A DNA stretch of 52,018 nucleotides, taken from contig CAZBBA010000024.1 in NCBI GenBank assembly GCA_964490015.1, positions 1 to 52,018 on the forward strand, read 5' to 3'. Below the pieces are notes generated by a model that was not told where the DNA came from, ran no database searches, and saw only the letters and a list, made by a program, of their open reading frames with translations. Positions 8,704 to 19,600 of this stretch are shown here, one piece after another. A program made the position numbers and the translations under genes. The first letter of the stretch is position 1, and each line of letters begins with the position of its first letter. This DNA comes from Perlabentimonas sp964490015. GTDB taxonomy: Bacteria > Bacteroidota > Bacteroidia > Bacteroidales > Tenuifilaceae.

Positions 8704-9573
8704 TTATTGTTCAACCATTTTAATTGCATCGGGTCTTGAAAATTTCGGTCGCTTGCTCAGGGTATCTAGCCTTTCCTTTATTCTCTCTTTTTTCTTCATC
8801 ATCAACGACTGAGTGTAACTAATGTGGATATTAGAAATTTCGATGTGTTTTTCCCACTCGCCCTCCCGGGGTTGATGAGCAACGATTAGTCCCTCGAAGT
8901 GGGTGTATAGCGAATCGGACAGTTCAAGTGCTAACTCAAGATTTATGGGTGAATTCTGCTTGTCATAGGTAATTGTTTTAAGCTGATGCTTTACCTCAAT
9001 GGTATCAGATACTCTACCTGTTGTGTCCCCAAGAAACCATGCTTTTGCAGTGGGATTTAACGTGCTATCGGCAGGAAGAAAGTTAATAATGGCCGTTACC
9101 TTGTAGGTTCCTAACCCAGCAACGGGGATAGAGAAGGGTATGGAGTCATGCTTTCCATCGATAGGAAGAACAATATTCTTAGGCCCTTTCCAGAGATTTG
9201 TTGAGTCGAGATATGCTTCGCGTTGCCTGATAATCTGTTTTTCTATCTCTGTTTCCCGTTGCGATAACTGACTAATAACCCGGTCGAGCAGCTTGTCGAG
9301 AAGCTGTGGGTTTTCAGTATAGTGGTCAATAGAGGCCAAGAACTGTGCCTCGCAATAACCAAGTTTTTCGTAAATGGGCTTGTAATACTCAATAGAATCG
9401 CGCCTTGAGTATTTGAGCGAAAGGCCGGGTGAGGTAACGGTGGCATCGGTTATAAACACCTCGGTTAGAATAACCACCATATCGCTTTCGGGAATTAGCT
9501 TAGGCTTACATCCTGCTAAGCCAAAACCAACCAGAGTAATAATAAGAAGCTGCCTGAAAACTGATTTCGTCAT
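8704..9573 (-). CDS. DUF4296 domain lipoprotein
   Basis: The 289-residue product has a lipoprotein signal (LVGFGLAGC) and continues with KPKLIPESDMVVILTEVFITDA, the opening of DUF4296 domains in Bacteroidota. These are small helical domains of unknown function, often in lipoproteins close to T9SS or envelope genes. The second half is beta-rich. The last 40 residues are charged and probably coiled (QSLMMKKKERIKERLDTLSKR). It follows the porP/sprF gene at a distance of 88 bp, with a strong stem-loop between. A link to adhesin display is suggested only by position. Confidence 0.7.
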   Translation of the reverse strand: MTKSVFRQLLIITLVGFGLAGCKPKLIPESDMVVILTEVFITDATVTSPGLSLKYSRRDSIEYYKPIYEKLGYCEAQFLASIDHYTENPQLLDKLLDRVISQLSQRETEIEKQIIRQREAYLDSTNLWKGPKNIVLPIDGKHDSIPFSIPVAGLGTYKVTAIINFLPADSTLNPTAKAWFLGDTTGRVSDTIEVKHQLKTITYDKQNSPINLELALELSDSLYTHFEGLIVAHQPREGEWEKHIEISNIHISYTQSLMMKKKERIKERLDTLSKRPKFSRPDAIKMVEQ

Positions 9574-9608
9574 TTAATAGTCGTTGAAAGTAACCTGATT
9601 CTCTAGCA

Positions 9609-9638
9609 ATCAAGGCAAGCCCATCGGCTTGCCTTGAT
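9609..9638 (-). other. Perfect 13-bp stem-loop downstream of porP/sprF
   Basis: Bases 9609-9621 and 9626-9638 are perfect inverted repeats (13 bp, 4-base loop), 23 bp past the porP/sprF stop. A T run precedes rather than follows it on the minus strand, so it is not a standard intrinsic terminator. It may protect the 3' end of the adhesin-porP transcript or reduce readthrough into the DUF4296 gene. Confidence 0.6.
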
Positions 9639-9661
9639 AAAAACCTTAAAAACTAACTAAA

Positions 9662-10600
9662 CTACTTGAGCTTATCGAACATATAGCCAATCATAATCTC
9701 GTGCGATCCAGCGCTGTGGGTTCGAAGTTCGGTGAGCGAGTAGTCGAATGAGTAGCCGAACAGGTAACGTCGTTGGTAGTTGTAGCCAAATAGGATTGAT
9801 ATTCCATCCTGCCAGCGGAACGAGAGGCCACCCCAAAACTCCTTGCGGTACGTTACCTTTGCGTTCAAATCAATTTGAATCGGGCTATTTATCATGTACT
9901 TTATTAATGCCGAGGGTTCTATATCAAAATCGCGATTAAGAGGTAGTAGAACTCCCCCGCTCATCATAAAGTGCTGTTTAAGCTTGTTAACTCCATAGTA
10001 ATTTTGAATATCGTCGCCCACCTGGCGCTCGAGTGTAGACTGGTACAACTTTTGGCCAAGTAGCTGGTGAGCCGATATGCCGAAGAAGAATCGAGTGTCG
10101 TAAAGCAAAAAGCCAATATTAGCGTCGGGGGTAAAAACCGATTTTGTGTTGGTGTACAATGCCGGGTCGTTAGGGTCAAAATTATCTCCATACACAAACT
10201 TTGATCCATCGGCACGATACATTAAAAAGCCCAGCGAAATTCCACCCGAAACCCTTAATCCGTTTTGGGTAATCTGCATATTGTACGAGTAGGAGAAAAG
10301 TCCCCCTGTGCGACTAGTTGCCCCGGTAACATCGTAGTAAAAGTTCCCACCAAACCCCATATCTTTGGTTCCATGCGGGCCATAGGCGCTGATGTTGTAG
10401 GTTTGGGGCGCATCGTTTAACCCTGCCCACTGAAACCTGTTGTTGTATCGTATTTGGTAGTAGTTAAATGTACCTCCAACAGCAGGGTTAATGATGTAGT
10501 TGTTAAACATATACTGCGTAAACTGCGGCAGCTGCTGAGCCTTTGTTTCTAGGGTCAGAAGTAATGTTGCCGCAATGGCTGTTAATGCTATCCTTTTCAT
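9662..10600 (-). CDS. PorP/SprF family T9SS outer-membrane protein
   Basis: A 312-residue protein with a signal peptide ending in TKAQQLPQFTQYMFNNYIINPAVGG, the conserved start of PorP/SprF proteins. A run of beta-strands follows, ending in SHEIMIGYMFDKLK. These are predicted outer-membrane beta-barrels. In Flavobacterium, SprF is encoded directly after SprB and is needed for its delivery to the surface, and PorP-like proteins are generally tied to cargo with type B sorting domains. Here the gene lies 37 bp downstream of a giant SprB-repeat adhesin with such a domain, so a dedicated partner role is likely. A paralogue is encoded at 44330-45253. Confidence 0.88.
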   Translation of the reverse strand: MKRIALTAIAATLLLTLETKAQQLPQFTQYMFNNYIINPAVGGTFNYYQIRYNNRFQWAGLNDAPQTYNISAYGPHGTKDMGFGGNFYYDVTGATSRTGGLFSYSYNMQITQNGLRVSGGISLGFLMYRADGSKFVYGDNFDPNDPALYTNTKSVFTPDANIGFLLYDTRFFFGISAHQLLGQKLYQSTLERQVGDDIQNYYGVNKLKQHFMMSGGVLLPLNRDFDIEPSALIKYMINSPIQIDLNAKVTYRKEFWGGLSFRWQDGISILFGYNYQRRYLFGYSFDYSLTELRTHSAGSHEIMIGYMFDKLK

Positions 10601-10637
10601 ATACTGATATTTTACGCTTACTGTATCTTATACTCAA

Positions 10638-13600
10638 TTACCTGATGATATTCACCGATCCTGAAACGGGTTTCCACTTAGTAGATCCCTGTACGTTAAA
10701 GTTAATCACGTAGTAGTATGTTCCAAAGGGGAGATCCTTGCCATTACGGTTCTTACCGTTCCATCCACGTTTAGCTTCGGTTCCCTTGGCCGACCACACC
10801 AATGCACCCCAGCGGTTGTAAATCTTAATCTCCAGGTTGTCGAATATATCGGCATAAGGTATTGCCCATACATCATTAATTCCATCGCCGTTGGGCGAGA
10901 ACACGTTGGAGGTTTTTACCCTTTCGAGAATCCGTGCCTTAAGGTTAACATCCTCGTAGCAACTATTCTCGGCAGCCATAACACGTACTGATAACGGAAT
11001 GTACTTCTCGTAACGATTAGTTACTGTATTTAACATTTCGCCCGTAAGAGTGTAGGATCCTGTTTCGATAAAGAGGGTCGACTGTTTTTCATCAATAGGA
11101 TCGAAGAAATCACCCGCCGTAGAACTCCACATGTAAGTTAAGCTGTAATCGGGATTCTTTGTAAGCACCTCAACGTCGAACTGGGTGTCGGCTAGTACCG
11201 ATATTACAGTGGAATCGCCGGGACTAAACTCATCGTCGGGATTGACTTTAAATATCCTCAAATCCTCATCCGTAAAGAACGAGTGCGCCTCGCGATCGAG
11301 GAATGGATGAATTCGTGGGTAAAGCGATACGGTGGCTCTAGTTTGTTCCACGCAATCCGCGTTGCTGGTAACGGTTAGGAAAACCGTTTTGGTTCCATTT
11401 ATCCCCTCGATGGCAAATGGTGTGTTTACCGTGTAAGTACGAGAAATATCGTCGGTAAAGTTGTTCCAAACAATGCTTGTAGCCGATATTGGATTTTCGG
11501 CTGTAATACCCATGTTCAGCGTAATAGTATCGCCAAAGCACTTCTCGCCGTCGGCACCAAGAATTGACAAAGTAAAGTCGTTAATTGGATTAACGGGTAC
11601 AACAAACTCCGACTCGGAATAGCAGAACTCCCCGCTTACACCCATCTTTGGATACTCTATATGTGCAACATAGGTTCCTGGCACAAGCTTATCAATTCCT
11701 CCGGCAATTCCTGTGTTGCTTATAAAGTTGGCTTCGTTAACCGAACCTCTGTACCAGTCAATTGTGTAATCGCTAATGTCACCATTTCCTGTTCCGGCCA
11801 TAACTCCAGTAATTGAGATGCTTCCAGTATTCGCCTTACCCTCTTCAATCTCGCGACACTTGGCTGGAAGAATGGTGGTGAAATCGCCGAACTCGGGTTT
11901 CCTTGGCCCCTCAAGGTCAATCATCAACGATTGCTGACAGTTATTTCTATCGGTAACTGTAATCTGGTAATCACCCGGATTAACGTTAATTAGATTCTGA
12001 GTTTGGATATCGGGCCTATCAACCCAAATAAAACTGTAGCCGGGTGTACCTCCGTTTATGGATACAAGAACCTCGTCGTAGGTGTCGGTATGACAAGCCA
12101 GCGGGGGAACCTGTCCATTAATTACGTAGCTAATCGATAGCTGTTCGGGTTCATTCACAACCAGCTTGATAACAGTACCCTCGTCGAGAATGTAGTTGCA
12201 GCCACCATCGTCGATGGTAAGTTCATAAGCACCATGTGCTAAATTGCTGAAGATACCAGTTTGATTCACGTTCTCATATCCAACGGGTAAATCGCCATCA
12301 ATACGATAGGTTAGCGGGTTGTTGTTGCCTGTTGCCCATACCGAAATCTCGCCCTTATTGTCGCCAAAGCAGTTTAGATCGTATACATGCAAGCTGCTAA
12401 TGGTAATGGGCAATGGGTACACAACGCTAACCTGAACGTTGTACTTACAGCCATGCGAATCGGCAATAATAAAGTCGTAAACTCCTTCGGGTAGATTCTC
12501 TACCGAATAGCCACGTACTGCTGGTATATCCTCGCTCCACGAAATATCGTAACCATCAACAAAAGGAGTTCCTCCTGTAATGGTGAAATCGACCTTTGCC
12601 TCATTTGCCGTTGTGTAACAGGTTGGCAACCCAACCGAGTAGCTAACCTCTATTGCGGTTGGCTCCGAAATGGTAACCGATGCGGTATAATCTGCACCCT
12701 CGGCGGTTACGGCGTAAAGAATGTAAGTGCCGGGCTCAAGGTTGATATACATGCCCTCGGTGTCGTCCCATTTCTCGTTCTCCATCATATCGGTAATATC
12801 GTCGCCATTGCCATTTGTCCAAGTGCGATTCTCCGATGTTGACGTGCCAAAGTATTCTGTAACCAATATTTTTCCGTCGTTGCTTCCAAAGCAAAGGGCA
12901 TCGGTTGCGGTAAGAATAAAAGTGTACTGGGTAAGCGTAATGGTTTGCTCAACAAAGCAGCCATTGTTGTCGGTTACCCTAACCATATACTCACCTACAC
13001 CCAGATTGTCGAATGTAACTGATGTTAATGTGGTATTCGAAACACTTGTTTGCAGATCCCAGCTGCCCACGTTCTGCTTAAACAGCTCGTAATTGTAGTT
13101 AAGGGTTCCGCCTGTAACCGTTGCAACTATCGATCCATCGGTTGAACTAACAGACGAGGGAAGAATTTCGGTAATACCCAAAGTTAATGCAGCTGCTGGT
13201 TGGCTAATTGCCACAGAAGCACCCCACGAAACAATGCAACCCCTGTCGTCCTTTACTCTCACATCGTAGTTTCCGGCAACCAATCCGGCAAAAGTGTTAC
13301 TTGGTTGCCAGTTATCATCCCCTGGAGTAATCGTGTACAATGGAGTACCCACGGGATTGCTGATTAGCACCTGAATCTCACCGGAATTATCGCCGTAACA
13401 GAGCACGTCGGTAATAAGCACATTATCAATATTCAATGTGGTTGCTGGGTCGATAGTTGTAGAGACTGGAGCTGTTGTGCAAGCATTAAAATCTACAATA
13501 TCCACATAGAAAATACCACTACCCGTCACCGTAAACTCTACCTCAGCAACATCTGTAAGCGTCTGAATTAAGGTGTTTTCGCTATTGTACAAGTTAAATT

Positions 13601-16600
13601 GATATGGTGATGTTCCTCCCGTTGCGCTAGCAGTAATACTACCCGTTGATGCGCTTCCATCGGCATTACAGATTGAATGGGTTGGGGTGAGCGTAATAAG
13701 AATTGGTGCAACTGCATCGTTAATCTCGATATCGGTTTGGGTTAAAGTGCATCCATTGTCATCAGTAACCAGTAGACTGTAAGTGTCCCCAGCTAAGTTG
13801 TCGAACAGAACGTTAATACCATCACCCGCAGTTTGCGAATCGGTGAAATCTACACCATTCGAAAGGGTATAGGTGTAAGGTGCAGTTCCCTTGGTGGCCA
13901 ATACCTGAACCGAACCAATATCACCGCTGCAAAGAGGACTGTTAATGGTTAGGGATTGGATTTCGAGAGCCTCAGGTTCACCAAGTGTAATCGCGTTGGA
14001 GTAGATTGGGCCACAGCTCCTGTCGTCGGTAATCTCAACCACGAAGGTTCCTGGCTCCAGTCCGGCAAACGATCCGCTGCCAATTTGTGCAGCCGAAACG
14101 GGCACTCCGCCCTGGGTAAGGGTAAAGTAAAGATCGCCTGTTCCACCCGATGCGCTCAGGGTGATTTGTCCGTTATCGGCACCAAAGCAAGTAATATCAG
14201 TAATAACTATTGATGCAACATCAATTTCGATGGCATCGGGCTCATCAATATCGAATGTGGCTGATGTTATTGGGCCGCAGCTATTATCGTCGGTTACTGT
14301 AATATAGAATCCAATACCCGCCGATAAACCAGTAAACTGAGCATCGCCTGTGCCTGATGTTATAGTGTTTACAACACTATTGGAGTTATCGTAAAGGGTA
14401 AATGTATATGGCGCTATGCCTCCTGCGGCAGTAATGGAAACCTCGCCAGTTGTTGCTCCGTTGCATAGCAGATCAACAACGGTGGGTAAACTCAAAACTA
14501 TAGGTGCTGGCAGCGCTATGGTTAATGCGCCATATGAAACTGGTCCACACGACCATCTATCATCTACCAGAACCTCGTATGTGGTGGCGGCGGTAAGCCC
14601 TGTAAACTCAACCAAGTTATTATGGTTTACGTTGATAAACTGGCCAACCTCAACACCACCGCGGTATAGGGTGATTGTGTATGGAGCAGTTCCTCCTGTA
14701 GCACGAGCTCTAATCACACCCGTTCCATCGGCATCGGCACAAAGAACATCGGTTATCTCGGTCTCAACTGCTAATGCGGATGGGCCTTGAACCAGTATGT
14801 CGTAAGTGTCAACACAGCCATTATCGCCCTCAACAATTATGGTGTAATTGCCATCGGCAAGTCCGGTAAACACGCCATTATCGGTTTGTGGCCCAGCAAC
14901 CAAAACGCCACCCTCTTCTATCCTATAGAACAGATTATTGTCTCCACCTGTTGCCGTTACGGTAATCTCGGCATTCGATTGGCCAAAGCATGTATTGGGT
15001 GTAAGTTCAACCTCGGATATCACTACAGGCTGTGGTTCCTTAATCTCGATGCTTGCCGTAGTAACTGGTCCACAGCTCAACGCGTCATTTACTGCTACGG
15101 TGTAGAAGCCGGGTACAATATCAACAAAAGTAACGGGATCGGTATCGGTGGCTACAATTGGACTACCAACAGCATTGTTGCCAGCATCAAACAGCGTGTA
15201 TGTTAATGGTAATAGGCCACCACCTGCTTGCACCTCGATGGTGCCTGCAGTAGGCGTATCGCAACGACCATGTGTTAACGATAGCACGTTGAGGATTAGC
15301 ACATCGTAAACTGTTGTGGTAACCTCAAGGTAAGTTAAACTCTCGCAGCCGTTGACTGTTTGTGTTGCATAGTATGTTGTCCCATTTACAAGAGCATGGT
15401 TCGATGGAAGAACTGCTCCGGCGGGGGCATCGTACCAGGTAATTCCCTCACCAGTAATGGCAACATCTGCAAGAGTTGATCCTGCACAGAACTCCTGTGT
15501 GGCCGATCCTGTTGGTGCTGGGGTGTTTATTTCAGTAACAACTGCACTACCCGAAACGGTTCCTGTACAGGTTGCATTAGTAACCGAAGTCAGCGTATAC
15601 GTACCTGCAAGGGTTAACCCGGTTAAAGTATACTGCATATCGGTTATTCCCGAAATGGCCGGTTGATCAACTCCGTCAACTGCGTAAACAATTGTGAATG
15701 GAGCATCGCCGGTAAAATCAACAAGTATTGAAATCGCATCAAGGTTATCGCCTGCACAGTAATCGCCTCCTCCACTTATTATTGCTGTGGGTAAAGCTAC
15801 GATTGTGATATCAGTAGTTGCAACACTAACACATCCAGCATTGTCGAGAGTAAACTCCACCGTGTACGTTCCGGGGTTGCTGGCGGCTAGGTCAATCTCG
15901 CCAGTAACAGGGTCGATAACGAGATCGCTGCTGCTGCACGAGAAAACCCCATCCGTGTCGCCAGTAATGGTGACGGTTGCTGTACCCTCGGCACAGTAGG
16001 GAGTTGCGTCGTAAGATATTGTGGCTGCAGGTGTGCTGTTGATGGTGATAGTGGTGGTTGTCATGTTGAAGCAACCTGTGAACACATCCTGGAATCGGTA
16101 TTCGACTAAATATGTTTTCGGCATTGAGGCCACAAGGTCGATGCTTCCTGATATTGCATTTATAATTAAATCGCTATCATCGCATGAGAAAATTCCGCCA
16201 CTAATTCCGGTAAGTGTAACCGAAGCAATACCAACTCCTTCGCAGTAAGGGGTGTCGGGATAGGCAATCGTGGCTTCAGGCAGTTCGTGGATAAGAAGGT
16301 CGAATGTGGCTGTATTGCTACAAGTACCATCAGTAAAAGTATAGGTTACAGTATGTGAACCAGGAGTACTTGCGCCTATATCGATTAGTCCGGTTATAGG
16401 ATCAATAAATAAACCAGCTGTTCCGCTATAGGTTCCTCCTGCCTGCCCGCTTCTTGTAACTTCTGCAGTCATGCCCTCATAATGACAGAACTCGGTCTCA
16501 TCGTATGAAATTGTAGCAGTAGGCAGCGGGTTAACGATAATAGTAATGGAGTTGCTTGTGCCAGTACACCCATCGGTAGTAACCTCAACTGAGTACGAAC

Positions 16601-19600
16601 CCGCGGCAGTGGCAGTATAGGAGTTTGATGTTGCCCCAGCACTGGGTGCACCACCTAATAACCACTGGTAGGAGTCGCCCACTATGTTGATAGTAAACGC
16701 TGTGCTGATCGGCTCTGCGCCACAGTAAGCAACCGGATCTAATGTGGATATGGTTGGAACTGGAATTGGGTGAGAAATCACTGTTATCGTGTTGCTGGTT
16801 CCAGAACAACCATCGGTGGTAACCTCAACTGAGTAGGAACCAGCGGCAGTGGCAGTATAGGAGTTTGTTGTTGCCCCAGCAATGGGTGCACCACCTAATA
16901 ACCACTGATAGGAATCACCAGCTATATCGATTGTAAAGTTGGTGCTGATAACCTCACCACCACAATACTCTGTTTGCCCATGGGTTGATATGGTTGGAAC
17001 AGGTGATGGTTTTACGGTAATGGTAACCTCATTGCTGGCTCCAGCACATCCGGCGGTAGTAACCACTACCGAGTAATCACCAGCCTGAGTGGCTGTGTAG
17101 GTGTTTTGTGTAGCACCACTAATTGCCGCTCCATTTAGCAACCACTGGTACGATCCACCAGCAATATCGATGGTGAAGGTTGTACTAACGCTCTCGTAGT
17201 CGCAGTAGTCTACTGGATCGAGTGTGGTTATGGTCGGAACAGGTAACGCGTTAATTACAACGGTAGTTGATGTAATGTTGAAGCATCCAGTAATTGGATC
17301 CTGAAAACGATAATCAACCGTGTAGGATTTAGGAATACTTGCCGAAAGATCTATTGCTCCTGTATCCTCATTAATTACAAGGTCAGTATCATCGCAGGTG
17401 TAAATTCCTCCACCTGGACCAACCCGGGTAACCGTGGCAGAGCCAATCCCGCTGCAGTATGGCGAACCATTGTAGGCAATGCTTGCGGTGGGAAGGGCAT
17501 GAATGGTTAAATCGAAAGTTGTGGAACCACTACAAGGTCCATTTGTAAACGAATATGTCACAGTATGGTTTCCGGGAGTGCTGGCACCAATGTCAATCTG
17601 TCCCGTTGATGAGTTAACAACCAAACCCGCAGTTCCGCTAAAGGTTCCACCTGTAGTTCCTGAAATGGTAGCATCGGCAAAAAGCCCCGAGTAGTTACAG
17701 AAAGTGTTATCGTCGTACGAAATAGTTGCCGTGGGCATTGGGTTTACAACAATTTCAGTTGTGGCTGTTGTAGAGCAACCCGATACGATTACGGTGTAAT
17801 TTACGGTATATGTTCCGGGCGTGCTGTTGGCCAAATCAACAGCACCAGTAGTAGGGTTAATATCGAGGCCTACAGCTGCAGCATAAACTCCTCCACTAGC
17901 ACCAACAAGGGTTACATTAGCAGTACCCGTTGCGCAGTATGGAGTTCCGGCATACGATATGGTTGCTTCGGGAACAGGATTTACAGTAATTTGGGCGGTT
18001 GTTGAGTTGGAACAAGTTCCGTTGGAAAAATCGTAGGTAACTGTATATGTTCCGGCTTCGCTTGCACTTAGGTTTACCTCGCCAGTGTTTGCATCAATTG
18101 ACAAACCAACTGGTGATGCGCTAAAAATACCTCCACCAGTACCAACCAAGGTTACAGGCACAGATCCGGTTGCACAGAAAGGTCCTCCATCGTACGAAAT
18201 GGTAGCTGTAGGAAGTGGGCTAATGGTAACAGTTGTAGAAGTTGTTCCCGTGCAAACGCCATCGCCATACTCGTAGGTAACGGTATAGGTTCCTGGTGCA
18301 CTATTCTCAACATCAATTTCACCTGTTATCGGGTCAATTATTAGCCCTGCGGGTGCAGCGGTGAAGAGGTGTGTTTCGGCGTAGTATACCCGTACTTTCC
18401 ATGTGTTGTTATTCACCCTATGCTGGGATGTAGAGCATCCCCCTGTGGGCCAAACCCTACCGGCATGAAGTCGGAACTGGATCTCGCCACCTCCAACAAC
18501 GCCATTGGCAATGGTTAGATTTGAGCGGTTATAATCAAATGTACCCGAAAAATTTCCTACCCCCTTGTACACTTCCGATTCGTTAGCCCCTCCCGGCGAA
18601 ACACAGCTTAAGTAGCTTCGTTGCTGGCTAACAATAAACTGTCCAGCAGGAAAAGCCGTAGTCCACATTTGATATTGTACATCAACGCCTGTAATGGTAG
18701 CCCCAACAGGGATAGTAACGGAGAGTACACCGGGACACGATGAGGCTGTGAAAAAATCAACAGAGTTAAAATCCGTTTGCAAATTACCACCACCATAGGT
18801 TGCCTCAACGTAGTTAATAATTTGCCCATCGATGGTTACAGTTGCTGTGCTGCCTGGTGTCTGGCAGTAGGGAGGATTATCGTACGAAATGGTTACTGTA
18901 GGCAAAGCGCTAACGCTTATACTTCCCAAAGCGGTGGCATTGGTGCAGCCAGCCAGGGCCGTTGCTGTAACAGTATAGCTAAAGTTCCCACCAACCGACG
19001 GGGTTCCGCTTATGGTAAATGTGCTTCCAACAAGATTGCCGCTAACACCCGCGGGTAATCCTGTAACCGAAACATTGCTAAAATCGCCGGTAACCGTGTA
19101 CTGAATATTTGCAATGGCTTCGCCGGTACAAACTCCCTGGTTGTTGTTGCCCGTATTAAGCGTAATAATTGGATTGTTGCAGCCTCCCGGAGCAATTAGA
19201 ATAATGCCGGTTTCCGATGTGCTGGTGCAACTCGATGCGTCGGTTACGTATACTGTGTAGTTCCCCTCATCTAACCCAGTAAAAGTATAAGATGTTGCAC
19301 CAACCGAACCTGAGTTGGTAACAGGATTACCCAAGTTATCGGTAAGGTAATAGGTAAATGGGCTACTTCCCGTGGCACCTACCAGGGTAACTCCAATTTG
19401 TCCGTCGTTTGAACTGGTTGTGGTGGGGTTTGTGATGGAAGATGGAACTGAAATCTCAGGCGCTCCAGCTGGAGCGTTTATGGTAACAGGAGTTGCTCCT
19501 GAAACACATAGAGGCGCTGAAATAAACCGAGCGGTTACGCTATACCCACCTGGAGCAAGCCCTGAAAAAGTAGTGCTCAGCTGATAATCTACTCCGTTAA

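Noticed and set aside
9609..9638. Stem-loop considered as a standard intrinsic terminator
   Set aside because: The T run comes before the stem on the minus strand, not after it, so it is listed as a stem-loop only.
16531..17250. Regular repeats considered as a CRISPR-like array
   Set aside because: The unit is 240 bases, in frame, and encodes an Ig-like domain; there are no short repeats with unique spacers.
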